Shown here: positions 16,186 through 24,772 of the stretch, in pieces | How positions within the stretch are numbered: the stretch's first letter is position 1 | How the letters are laid out: each line of letters opens with the position of its first letter | NCBI GenBank assembly: GCA_018267475.1 | Contig: JAFDYI010000018.1 | Location: 1-64,000, forward strand | DNA: 64,000 nt | Origin: Bacteroidota bacterium | GTDB lineage: Bacteria; Bacteroidota; Bacteroidia; B-17B0; Aurantibacillaceae | Direction of reading: 5' to 3' | Made by a program: the position numbers and the translations under genes | Notes under the pieces: generated by a model | Told to the model about the DNA's origin: nothing | Seen by the model: the letters and a program-made list of their open reading frames with translations, nothing else | The model's database searches: none

Positions 16186-17949
16186 ATGATAAAACGAATA
16201 TTATTGATAACCGGGGCAGCAGCTATATTGGCTACGTCCTGCGGAGGAGAGAAAGAGCAACACCAAACGAAACAAGCTAAGGGTGGGGTGTATTATGGCG
16301 GCGTTTTTAGAATCAATGAGTTAGAAGATTTTAAAAGCCTATACCCTTTATCCATAGCCGACGTTATTTCATGGCGTATATCTACGCAAGTATATGAAGG
16401 GCTTATCAAATTTAATCAAGGCGATTTATCTCCCATACCTGCGTTGGCAAGCCGCTGGGAAAGCAATACCGATGCTACCGTGTGGAAGTTTTATTTGCGC
16501 AAAGGCGTAAAGTTTCATAACGATCCCTGCTTTCCTGACGGAAAAGGAAGGGAGCTAACTATAACAGATGTAAAATATTGCCTTGATAAATTGTGTGAAA
16601 ATTCACCCCTAAACGCTTCTTTTGATGTTACTTTTAAAGGGCGCGTAAAAGGAGCTGATGAATATTTTGAGGCCAGCAAAATAGGAAAGCTACCCGAAGG
16701 CGGTGTAAGTGGGGTAAAGGTTTTAAACGACTCTACCTTAGAAATAGATCTGGTGCACCCATTTTCTGAGTTTTTTAATATCATTGCCCACTCAGGCTGT
16801 TTTATATATCCTAAAGAAGCCTTTGAAAAATACGGTATTGATATGCGCGCGAAATGCGTGGGAACAGGGGCCTTTATGGTAAAAACAATTAAAGAAGGAG
16901 AAACCGTTATTTTAGAAAAAAATCAAGACTACTGGGGTGTAGATAAAGATGGGAACCAGCTACCTTACTTAGACGCTATAAAAATTTCTTTTATCAAAGA
17001 AAAGAAAGCCGAAATGTTGGAATTTCAGCGTGGAAATTTAGACTTAGTGTACCGTATTCCGGTTGAAATGTATAAAGAAATTATGGGCACCTACGATAAT
17101 GCCAACGCCAAAAAAAATGATTTTGATATACAAACCGTTGCTGCTTTGCAAACCACTATGTATAGCATGTTATTTACCAGCAACAATATCTTTTCTACCA
17201 GTAAAGATATTCGTTTAGCCTTTAACTACGCTCTTGATCGCAATAAATTAGTGGATTATATTTTGCAAGGAGAAGGGCTACCCGGCTCATACGGTATTGT
17301 GCCTCCGGTAAATGCCTTTAAAAAAATGGGATACGATTTTTCTCAAATAAAAGGATATGAGTTTGATGCTGCAAAAGCAAAAGAATACATGAAAAAAGCC
17401 GGATATCCTGATGGAAAAGGATTTCCTAAAGTAACTCTAACCATAAACTCGGGCGGCGGCGAACGAAATGAGCAAATAGCAGAAGCCGCACAAAAAATGT
17501 GGAAAGAAAATTTAGGAGTAGAAGTAGCCATTAATGTAATACCACTTACCGAAATGATAGACGCATATTCATCAGCTAAACTTCCTTTTTATCGTCGTGG
17601 TTGGGCTGCTGATTACCCAGATCCAGAGATATTTTTAACCCTGTATTACAGCAAAAATATTCCCAATAACTTAGGAGACCGCTCCTATATCAACTCCGAT
17701 CGGTATAAAAACACCAAGTTCGACTCTTTATATACCCTGGCTTTAGGCGAGGTTGATCAGAAAAAACGCATGACCTTGTATATGCAAGCCGATCAATTAT
17801 TGATTGATGACGGCGCTTTTATTCCGGTGTTTTATGATGAAACGGATAGGCTTATTCAAAAAAATATCCGCAACTTCCCCGCTAACTCTCTTGAGTTTAG
17901 AGATTTAAGCACCGTGTACGTAATCCCAAATAAAAAAGGAGATAAGTAA
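16186..17949 (+). CDS. OppA/DppA-like extracytoplasmic binding lipoprotein
   Basis: The 587-residue protein is a family 5 solute-binding protein (SBP_bac_5), the kind that delivers peptides or nickel to ABC importers. It begins with a lipoprotein signal (MIKRILLITGAAAILATSC), the Cys being lipidated. Family features are YEGLIKF, PALASRWESN, WKFYLRKGVKFH, LTITDVKYCLDKL, CVGTGAFMVK, DIRLAFNYALDRNKLV and the GWAADYPDPEIFLTLYYS segment lining the ligand site. No permease or ATPase gene is adjacent, so it is an orphan here; it may serve a transporter encoded elsewhere or have another envelope role. Confidence 0.92.
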   Translation: MIKRILLITGAAAILATSCGGEKEQHQTKQAKGGVYYGGVFRINELEDFKSLYPLSIADVISWRISTQVYEGLIKFNQGDLSPIPALASRWESNTDATVWKFYLRKGVKFHNDPCFPDGKGRELTITDVKYCLDKLCENSPLNASFDVTFKGRVKGADEYFEASKIGKLPEGGVSGVKVLNDSTLEIDLVHPFSEFFNIIAHSGCFIYPKEAFEKYGIDMRAKCVGTGAFMVKTIKEGETVILEKNQDYWGVDKDGNQLPYLDAIKISFIKEKKAEMLEFQRGNLDLVYRIPVEMYKEIMGTYDNANAKKNDFDIQTVAALQTTMYSMLFTSNNIFSTSKDIRLAFNYALDRNKLVDYILQGEGLPGSYGIVPPVNAFKKMGYDFSQIKGYEFDAAKAKEYMKKAGYPDGKGFPKVTLTINSGGGERNEQIAEAAQKMWKENLGVEVAINVIPLTEMIDAYSSAKLPFYRRGWAADYPDPEIFLTLYYSKNIPNNLGDRSYINSDRYKNTKFDSLYTLALGEVDQKKRMTLYMQADQLLIDDGAFIPVFYDETDRLIQKNIRNFPANSLEFRDLSTVYVIPNKKGDK

Positions 17950-18008
17950 GGTAGCGCGTTATTTAAAAAAATGATAGAAAGGGTGCATCGTTTTTATCAG
18001 TACTTGAT

Positions 18009-21000
18009 TTAGAAAAACGCTCGTATTTGAGCGCTGCCTATGTTTACCATTTTGTAGTTAGGTGTTTTTCTACCTTGATAGCCAATACTTATTTGAATGT
18101 TCCCTGAGATATTTCGTTGGTACGAGGCCTCCCAAGTAATGTTGTTGCCCGCTTGCAAGGCGTTTAGCATCTCAAAAGAAACCGCAGAGTTGGAAGCCCC
18201 TGTATAAGCAATACTAATATAATCTATTTTCATAGTAAAGCTGCCCTGTGTCAGTTTATTGACCTTAAACTCAGCGCCAAAATCTTGAATAGTGGCTTTT
18301 TCTCCCGCGCCTATCATATTAAGTTTGTTGGAGTATTGGTAGCTTAAACTAACTCTAAAAGCAGTAGTAGGTTGGTAGCTAATTTTGGGTTGCGTTTGAT
18401 ACATAAATATCTGATAATTCCGGTTGTCGTAAAATTGATAATTGCTGTATTTGGTACTGATAGCATTGCTGGTAAAAAAGCCCCATGCATGTGAAATATT
18501 CCAACGGGTGTTAAGCTGGTCGTTTTGCAAACGGTGCGATTCAAAACCGTTCGTAACTAATTGTTTGCTGCGGTTATCTTCGTGGGTATAGTCAAATCCA
18601 AATACCGGACTGGTTTGATTAAAAAACACAGCTTGCCTGAAAGAAAAATTGGAAGAAAGCAAACTGGTATCGTTTAAGTTTGTTTTAAAGGGGTTTATCT
18701 CTATAATTTGATTGTTGGATATATTTTTTTGATCTACCTTATAGGTTGTTTGCGAAACAAACCTTCCCATAAAAGTAGCAAATTTGCTGCTTCCCTCATG
18801 CACAAAAACCCTTGGACGTAGATATACGCTTAAGCTAAACTGGTCGCGTACCGATTTGATGTACGTATTAGTAGGGGTGTACACGCGTATATAGGTAGCT
18901 TGGTCGGGGTATTGGGCTATTTCAAATTCATTAAGTTGTTTAATGCCGTCGTGATTGTAATCAATCCATGTGTATTGCCCCTGTCCGGCCGCTACTTGAA
19001 TATACGAGTATTGTTGTTTTTGCTCAAAGCCATAGCCTACCTCATAAAAAGTATTAGCCTGAAAAAAACCTTTTATCAATTTAGGTAAATACTCTATCCT
19101 CCCCAGTAAGTTATTATCGGGACGTGTTTTAATTAAATTACTGTCTATAATTTGTAGTTTTCGATAGGTTATAGTGGTGCGTATAATGTGATTTTTTACC
19201 GAAGATAGGTTCGCCGATAAGCCAAAATTTTGCGCATAAGCGGCTTTTTTTAAATAGGTATTAGATCCAAATTTATCCGTACGTTCTCTGTAAAAAAGTT
19301 TTATTTTGTTTTTTGTAGTGTCTGCGTTGGTTATATTTCCTTCCCATTCCCAAAATTGATAGCTTTTTCCTAAAAGCAGTTCGCTGGCTTTGTTTACAAA
19401 TTTGTTATGTTCAAATTCATCTAAGTAGGTAAGCATTATTTTTTTTATTTGTCTTGATACTTTTGATTTATGCCGGTAAAAATTAGTACGCAGGGTATTA
19501 TCCTCGGTGTTTAGATAGGAGCCTACGTAAAAAAAGGTTGTATTTTTCACATTAAAATTGGTAGCTAAATTTTGTTTAATAGCCTTGTAGCTGTTGCCTT
19601 CCATAAAACCATTAGCTGCGTACTGAGCCGATAGTGTTTTTCCTTTTGATATGCCCGCTGAAGCGCTAAGCAAATGTTGGTCGTTGTAAATGGTATCGCT
19701 GGTGCGGTTCCAGTCTCTAAAAAATTCTACGCTTCTAAAGCGCTCTACCTGTGTAAAGTTTTTTTGTACGTATTCGTAGTTGCCTCCGTAATTTACTACC
19801 AAGGGGGTGCTTAACGTGTCTTGTTGGTTTACTATTTTTTTGTCGTTGTAATAAAGTTTGGCTCCTTGCCCGTTATCGTTTTTCTTTCCATAAGGCGAGA
19901 AAGTATTTACGTCATAATTGGTAACGGCCCCTTCGGCTCCCAACACACCGTTTTCTGATGTTTTTATTTCGGCATAGGCAGTAGCCATAATTTTTTGGGT
20001 AGGGGCTACCAAAGGTATGATGGGCTCATACATACCTTGTTTAAGGCCGCCTATAGGTGCCACCCATTGATACACTACCCCATTGGCAGCGCTTTGTATT
20101 TGTATGTAGTTTCCTCTATTTAAACCCACATTGCTAAAACTTACTTTGTAGGCCGAATCGTTGGCATCGGCTACGGTAGTATAAATAAAAATGTTTTTGT
20201 ATAGCATGCTGTTGTTCGTGCTATCCATTTTACGATAAAAAACGTCGGTGTTATTAAAGGGCTGGCGGCTGTACCCATTGGTATAGGCTTTTCCTAGCGT
20301 ATCGCCTATGTTATGCAAAATTATTTTATCGGTATCTGAAAGAGTTTGTTGCAACGACTTGTTTTTATTATCCTGCTCATCATAAAAACTAATTCCTGTT
20401 TTAAATTTTTTAGTTTGAATTTCTTCATTTACAAAATAAACCGAGCGCGAATAGCTTTTTACGGAGTACTGAAACTCCACTTCTATACGCCTGTCTTTAG
20501 TAATAAGTTGTTTGGCTGTAAAGGTAATTTTACCTGCGTTGTAGTCAATTATATAATCATTTTCTTGCCCGCGCTTTAGCTGTACACCATTAATAAATAC
20601 GCGCTCTGTACCCGATAAAATAGTAATGTACATTTCTCCGTCAGCTCCCGTTAAACGATAGGGACCTTGGCTTCCTTCTATTCCAATCAACACATCGCGC
20701 GCAAAACGCCCTCCTGTTACAGCGCCCGATGCGGTAGATTTTAGTATGACTCCTTTTGCTATTTCATAATCGTTGGTAACCATAAGGCCTTGTGTACGTT
20801 TGTAAAAGTTAAGAAAATATCCGCTGGGTTTTTGCATCTGATAATTTCCGGCTATGAGCTTTGATTTTTTATCTTTTAGCTGGATATACACATTGTCAAA
20901 TTCTTGCAGTTGTTGCGAAGTGCCATCGGGTTGTACCGGAATGTTGTTGTCGGTAGCGGCCATTGATACTTCTAAATCTTTACTAAGCTTACCCGATATT

Positions 21001-21506
21001 TGTAAATTTAGATTGGAGTTTACTACCATATCTTGATTGTTCCCAAAACTGATTCCTCTGGATATGCTCCCGTTTTTGGTAAGCCCATCAGGGGCAAAAA
21101 AGTCTTGCACCTCTTTGTTTTGATTGTATCTTATGGTAAAAGGGCGCTGCGGTATGCTAATGTCGCGTTGCAGGTCTTTAATGTCTTTATGAAACACCTC
21201 TTTTTGAAAATCTATAGGAAACACTTTATACATGGCTTGAAGCGAATCGGTATAGATGTTGTGCTCGTTTAGCTTGGTTTTGTTCAGCAGCAAGGCTTTT
21301 TTTTCGGGAAGGAGTTTGTAGAAACCGGTATCTAACAACGTACCGTGACTAAATAAATTCATGCTGTTAGTAACCAAGCTTAGGGTATCTAAGCTGATAG
21401 TATCACTGGTTATTGGTATTTTTTTAGCACGAAAAAGGCTCTGTTGCCCAAAAACGGTAGAGCAAAACAGAAGGGAACCTAAAAATATGAAGCCAAAAAA
21501 GCGCAC
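18009..21506 (-). CDS. Large conserved outer-membrane protein of unknown function
   Basis: The frame is open from a TTG at 21566; the GTG at 21506 gives a clean signal peptide (MRFFGFIFLGSLLFCSTVFGQ) and about 1165 residues. The N-terminal third has GSISRGISFGNNQDM, LNLQISGKLSKDLEVSMAATD and DGTSQQLQEFDNVYIQLKD, then EGSQGPYRLTGADGEMYI, GTERVFINGVQLKRGQ and NDYIIDYNAGKITFTAKQL. I recall this block from large uncharacterised proteins in Bacteroidota and related phyla, without a database check. The rest alternates polar and aromatic residues like a large beta-barrel and ends in the aromatic ...SAQIRAFF, as outer-membrane proteins do. It is not full SprA, which is about twice as long. Function unknown. 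Confidence 0.78.
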   Translation of the reverse strand: MRFFGFIFLGSLLFCSTVFGQQSLFRAKKIPITSDTISLDTLSLVTNSMNLFSHGTLLDTGFYKLLPEKKALLLNKTKLNEHNIYTDSLQAMYKVFPIDFQKEVFHKDIKDLQRDISIPQRPFTIRYNQNKEVQDFFAPDGLTKNGSISRGISFGNNQDMVVNSNLNLQISGKLSKDLEVSMAATDNNIPVQPDGTSQQLQEFDNVYIQLKDKKSKLIAGNYQMQKPSGYFLNFYKRTQGLMVTNDYEIAKGVILKSTASGAVTGGRFARDVLIGIEGSQGPYRLTGADGEMYITILSGTERVFINGVQLKRGQENDYIIDYNAGKITFTAKQLITKDRRIEVEFQYSVKSYSRSVYFVNEEIQTKKFKTGISFYDEQDNKNKSLQQTLSDTDKIILHNIGDTLGKAYTNGYSRQPFNNTDVFYRKMDSTNNSMLYKNIFIYTTVADANDSAYKVSFSNVGLNRGNYIQIQSAANGVVYQWVAPIGGLKQGMYEPIIPLVAPTQKIMATAYAEIKTSENGVLGAEGAVTNYDVNTFSPYGKKNDNGQGAKLYYNDKKIVNQQDTLSTPLVVNYGGNYEYVQKNFTQVERFRSVEFFRDWNRTSDTIYNDQHLLSASAGISKGKTLSAQYAANGFMEGNSYKAIKQNLATNFNVKNTTFFYVGSYLNTEDNTLRTNFYRHKSKVSRQIKKIMLTYLDEFEHNKFVNKASELLLGKSYQFWEWEGNITNADTTKNKIKLFYRERTDKFGSNTYLKKAAYAQNFGLSANLSSVKNHIIRTTITYRKLQIIDSNLIKTRPDNNLLGRIEYLPKLIKGFFQANTFYEVGYGFEQKQQYSYIQVAAGQGQYTWIDYNHDGIKQLNEFEIAQYPDQATYIRVYTPTNTYIKSVRDQFSLSVYLRPRVFVHEGSSKFATFMGRFVSQTTYKVDQKNISNNQIIEINPFKTNLNDTSLLSSNFSFRQAVFFNQTSPVFGFDYTHEDNRSKQLVTNGFESHRLQNDQLNTRWNISHAWGFFTSNAISTKYSNYQFYDNRNYQIFMYQTQPKISYQPTTAFRVSLSYQYSNKLNMIGAGEKATIQDFGAEFKVNKLTQGSFTMKIDYISIAYTGASNSAVSFEMLNALQAGNNITWEASYQRNISGNIQISIGYQGRKTPNYKMVNIGSAQIRAFF

Positions 21507-21591
21507 GACATATAACAAACGAAAGATAAAGATATAAATTGTTTTTTGAGTATGAAAATTACACAAAAATAAGCTAAAAAAGGTATAAATG

Positions 21592-22152
21592 TTATTGTTT
21601 GGGTATAATTCGTTCTACTACCGTTTCGTTGTTTTTAGCAACATCGGTGCCGCTTATTTCTATGTACACTACATGCGGTACCCAAAAACTGCCGCCCTCT
21701 ATTTGAATAAATACGCGATCTAAGCTTATCATGCGGTTATTTACTTCGCAAAACGCACGAAATTTGCCATCGCTAGGCGATTTCATCAGGTATAGTTTTT
21801 TCTTTTTGTACGACACAAAATTAAAACAATAGGTTTGTTTTTCGGCATCAATAAGTTTGGCTTCTAAGCCGTAAGCATACTTACGCTGTATATAATTAAG
21901 TCCTTCGGTTGATTGGTCGGTAGCGTAGTTTACCCAGTGAATGACGATAGGTTCTTTTTCGTTTACGGTGCCATTTGGCTGCACGTTAAGGTCGTAAATA
22001 AGGGTATTGGTATTGAAGGTGCGTTGCACATAAAAAAGCATATTACCTGTTTTTTCAGGTTTGGGAAAAACTTTGTGCTCTCTTGGACGAGGCTCGTCAG
22101 AGAAGCTGCAAAGCCCCAAAAAAATAAGTACAAAAAGTATTGTTTTTTGCAT
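21592..22152 (-). CDS. DUF4833 secreted protein
   Basis: The 186-residue protein has an N-terminal signal peptide (QKTILFVLIFLGLCSFS) and the DUF4833 pattern: MLFYVQRTFNTNTLIYDLN, NEKEPIVIHWVNYATD and LNYIQRKYAYGLEAKLID. The family is widespread in Bacteroidota and has no known function. It is the last of five minus-strand genes with gaps of 4-19 bases and follows the ketoreductase by four bases, so it is co-transcribed with an acyl-chain-building module. Lipid or polyketide export or binding would be a natural guess, but nothing in the sequence shows it. Confidence 0.8.
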   Translation of the reverse strand: MQKTILFVLIFLGLCSFSDEPRPREHKVFPKPEKTGNMLFYVQRTFNTNTLIYDLNVQPNGTVNEKEPIVIHWVNYATDQSTEGLNYIQRKYAYGLEAKLIDAEKQTYCFNFVSYKKKKLYLMKSPSDGKFRAFCEVNNRMISLDRVFIQIEGGSFWVPHVVYIEISGTDVAKNNETVVERIIPKQ

Positions 22153-22156
22153 TTTT

Positions 22157-22897
22157 TTAGTCGGCCCAGTCTAAGCCTCCGTTTACTTCGATGGTTTGTC
22201 CGTTTACAAAGCTAGCAGCGTCGGTTCCTAAAAATAAAATTACTTCGGCTACTTCTTCCAGATGGCCTAAGCGTTTGGTAGGGCAGTGTTGTATCCAAAA
22301 ACCACGCAGCGCCGAGCTTAAATTTTCTTTTACCATATCGGTTTCAAACATGCCGGGTGCTACTACGTTGCTGGTAATTCCTTTAGAGCCATATTCTTTG
22401 GCTATGGTTCTGGATAAACCTATCAAACCTGCTTTGCTGGCAGCATAGTTGGCTTGCCCGGATAATCCGTCTTTAGCAATAGAAGACAAGCTAATAAAAC
22501 GGCCTTTTCTTTTCGATAAAAATTCGGGTAAGAAAGCACGCATTACATAAAAAGTGCCGCTAAGGTTGGTTCCTATCACGTCGTCCCACTCTTCGTCGGT
22601 CATGCTGAAGGCTAAGTTGTTTCGGTTAATGCCTGCGTTATTAACCACTACATCAATGGTGTCAAAATCCATCAGTACTGAGTCCACCACATCAAGTACT
22701 TGTTCGTTATAGCGTACATTTAATTGATAGCCTTTGCATAGTTGGTTGGGGGCTATTTTTTTTGCCTCGGCTATTATTTTAGCTACATCGGTGTTGGGGT
22801 TGTTATAGGTAAAAGCCACGTCGTGCCCTCGTTCTAAGGCCATCATCATTGTTTTGTATCCAATACCTCTTGAGGCTCCGGTAATAAAAATTTTCAT
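22157..22897 (-). CDS. FabG-like 3-oxoacyl-ACP reductase of the acyl-module operon
   Basis: This 246-residue short-chain dehydrogenase/reductase has TGASRGIG at residues 6-13, NNAGI, the catalytic Ser in SLSSIA, and YAASK with the catalytic Tyr and Lys. That is the full SDR tetrad, with a C-terminal GGLDWAD. It would reduce 3-oxoacyl thioesters to 3-hydroxyacyl thioesters with NADPH. A second FabG is encoded at 41446-42192 and is a better match to the housekeeping enzyme. This copy is tightly packed with a ketosynthase, dehydratase and acyltransferase, so it probably works only in that module. Confidence 0.88.
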   Translation of the reverse strand: MKIFITGASRGIGYKTMMMALERGHDVAFTYNNPNTDVAKIIAEAKKIAPNQLCKGYQLNVRYNEQVLDVVDSVLMDFDTIDVVVNNAGINRNNLAFSMTDEEWDDVIGTNLSGTFYVMRAFLPEFLSKRKGRFISLSSIAKDGLSGQANYAASKAGLIGLSRTIAKEYGSKGITSNVVAPGMFETDMVKENLSSALRGFWIQHCPTKRLGHLEEVAEVILFLGTDAASFVNGQTIEVNGGLDWAD

Positions 22898-22916
22898 GGG
22901 TTGGGTGTGCTGTTTG

Positions 22917-24218
22917 TTATTTTATCACGGAACCTTTTCCGGTATATTTTTTTATTAAGCTGATGCTGTTTAATCCGCCAAAGCCAAACGAGTTTTTTAA
23001 TAAGATGTTGATGTTGTGTTTCACTTTTTGGTTGCGACACACGTCTATATCTACTTCAGCATCTAGGTTTTCTATGTTGATAGAGGGGTGTAGTTCATTT
23101 CTGTTCATTTGCAGTATGGCGGCTACAGTTTCTACAGTAGCGGCACTCCAGCAGGTATGGCCTAACATAGATTTGGGTGCATTTATTTTTACTGTTTTGC
23201 AATGAGCGCCAAACACATCTTTTATAGAGCGCAGTTCCGTTAAATCGCCTAAGGGGGTAGAGGTAGCGTGTGCGCTTATATAATCTACTTCTTCTGGTTT
23301 TACGTTGCAATTTTTTAATAGACGTTTCATTAAACGTGCTTGCCCTATTTGTGAAGGTTGCGGTAAGTGGTTACCATCAGATGACGACTCTACGCCTAAT
23401 ATTTCGGCATAAATTTTGGCTCCGCGGGCTATGGCGTGTTCGTACTCTTCTACTACTAATACGGCCGCTCCGTGAGAGGGTACAAAACCTTCGCGTTTGG
23501 TATCATACGGGCGACTGGCACGGTGGGGCTCGTCAATAAACGATTTGTATGAAATAGCACCCATAATGGCCATACCTTGCAAATCAAGTGGAGAATAATC
23601 TAATACAGGGGCTACTACCGCTGCCACAGGCACATCGTGTTGCTGAATTTCATCTACGGCACAGCGCAAAGCTACGTTTCCGCTAGCGCAGGCTGCCCCT
23701 ACGGTATAGGCGGGGCCGTGCAGTTGTAATACGTCGGTAACGCTGCCCACGTGATGGGTATCCAAACCATATAAGGCAAATAAGCCATCTACATAATCCG
23801 GATCTTCATTAAAAGCATCGTGATTTTCAAAAGTATATTTTTGATTAAGATTGTGGCCGGCTACTACCGTAGCAATGTTGTTGCCCTCTTGTATTTTATC
23901 AATATAGCCGGCATCTAAAAAGGCTTCTACCGCTGTTTGCAGTGAAACAGCAATAGAAAACGGCGATTTTTTTCCTAATTTAGCAAAGCGATTAAAGACC
24001 TCAGTAGGTATTTTTCCTTGATAGCTGTCTATTTTAGCGCTGATGTCGTATTCACCTAAATCGCCCCCTACTTTGCTGTATATTTTGCTTGAGTTTAGGG
24101 TTTTCCAATTACAGATAGCCGATTTACCAGCCAATAGATTATTAATAAAGGTTTCTAAATTGTCTCCTAAGGGAGTATTGATAGACATGCCTGTTATTAC
24201 TACGCGTTTTTTTAACAT
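22917..24218 (-). CDS. Beta-ketoacyl synthase (FabF-like, polyketide-type)
   Basis: Condenses an acyl chain with a malonyl-derived extender. The 433-residue protein begins RVVITGMSINTPLGDN like KAS I/II. All three catalytic residues are present: Cys in GAACASGN, His in SAHATSTPLGD, and His in KSMLGHTCWSA. Unlike ordinary FabF it has an unusual middle (NLNQKYTFENHDAF, LFALYGLDTHHVGSVTDVLQ) and ACAS rather than ACSS/ACAT at the nucleophile. Those features remind me of free-standing synthases in polyketide clusters, which is a recollection and not a search result. The gene lies 19 bases from each neighbour in the operon. Confidence 0.88.
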   Translation of the reverse strand: MLKKRVVITGMSINTPLGDNLETFINNLLAGKSAICNWKTLNSSKIYSKVGGDLGEYDISAKIDSYQGKIPTEVFNRFAKLGKKSPFSIAVSLQTAVEAFLDAGYIDKIQEGNNIATVVAGHNLNQKYTFENHDAFNEDPDYVDGLFALYGLDTHHVGSVTDVLQLHGPAYTVGAACASGNVALRCAVDEIQQHDVPVAAVVAPVLDYSPLDLQGMAIMGAISYKSFIDEPHRASRPYDTKREGFVPSHGAAVLVVEEYEHAIARGAKIYAEILGVESSSDGNHLPQPSQIGQARLMKRLLKNCNVKPEEVDYISAHATSTPLGDLTELRSIKDVFGAHCKTVKINAPKSMLGHTCWSAATVETVAAILQMNRNELHPSINIENLDAEVDIDVCRNQKVKHNINILLKNSFGFGGLNSISLIKKYTGKGSVIK

Positions 24219-24237
24219 AGGTTTTTTTATTTTTTAA

Positions 24238-24768
24238 TTATGGATAATATACTTCTAAAATGCTGTGTGAATAAATTTCGTTGTTTACCAAAGCTTGGGC
24301 TTGCATCACTCCCATAAAATCATCGTCTTCTATTGATTTTACACGAATGGTTAGTACATCGCCGGGCTTTACCGCTTTATTAAATCCGGCATTGTGTACG
24401 CGGGTAAACAAGCCTTGTACCGGCTTGCTTTTTTCATTTATTTGTGTGGTTTTATTTTTAATAAAGTACGATAAGCACAAGCCTGCCTGCCCCATGCTTT
24501 CTATCTGAAATACGCCCGGAAATACCGGCATACCCGGAAAATGTCCTGCGAAAACGGGGTCTTTAGGGTTTACCAGGTAGCTTACTTCGATGCACGCTTG
24601 CTCAATATGGATAGCGTGAATGGTACTTACCAAAACAAAAGGATTTCGGTGCGGAATAATTTTTTGAATGTCGGGCAGGCCGTACGAAACCGATGCAGCG
24701 CCTAAGGGCATCTCTATCTTGTCGCGTTTCAGGCTGTTTATTAAAATTTCTTTTGCTTCGGTATTCAC
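24238..24768 (-). CDS. FabZ-like 3-hydroxyacyl-ACP dehydratase
   Basis: Predicted to remove water from 3-hydroxyacyl-ACP to give the trans-2-enoyl product. The 176-residue protein has the hot-dog motifs of FabZ: IQKIIPHRNPFVLV, then AGHFPGMPVFPGVFQIESMGQAG, in which His of GHFPG and Glu of QIESM are the catalytic pair. About 25 extra residues precede the usual FabZ start. The start codon is GTG, four bases after the acyltransferase stop. No enoyl reductase is encoded in this operon, so products could keep double bonds if no outside reductase acts. Confidence 0.87.
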   Translation of the reverse strand: MNTEAKEILINSLKRDKIEMPLGAASVSYGLPDIQKIIPHRNPFVLVSTIHAIHIEQACIEVSYLVNPKDPVFAGHFPGMPVFPGVFQIESMGQAGLCLSYFIKNKTTQINEKSKPVQGLFTRVHNAGFNKAVKPGDVLTIRVKSIEDDDFMGVMQAQALVNNEIYSHSILEVYYP

Positions 24769-24772
24769 AAAC

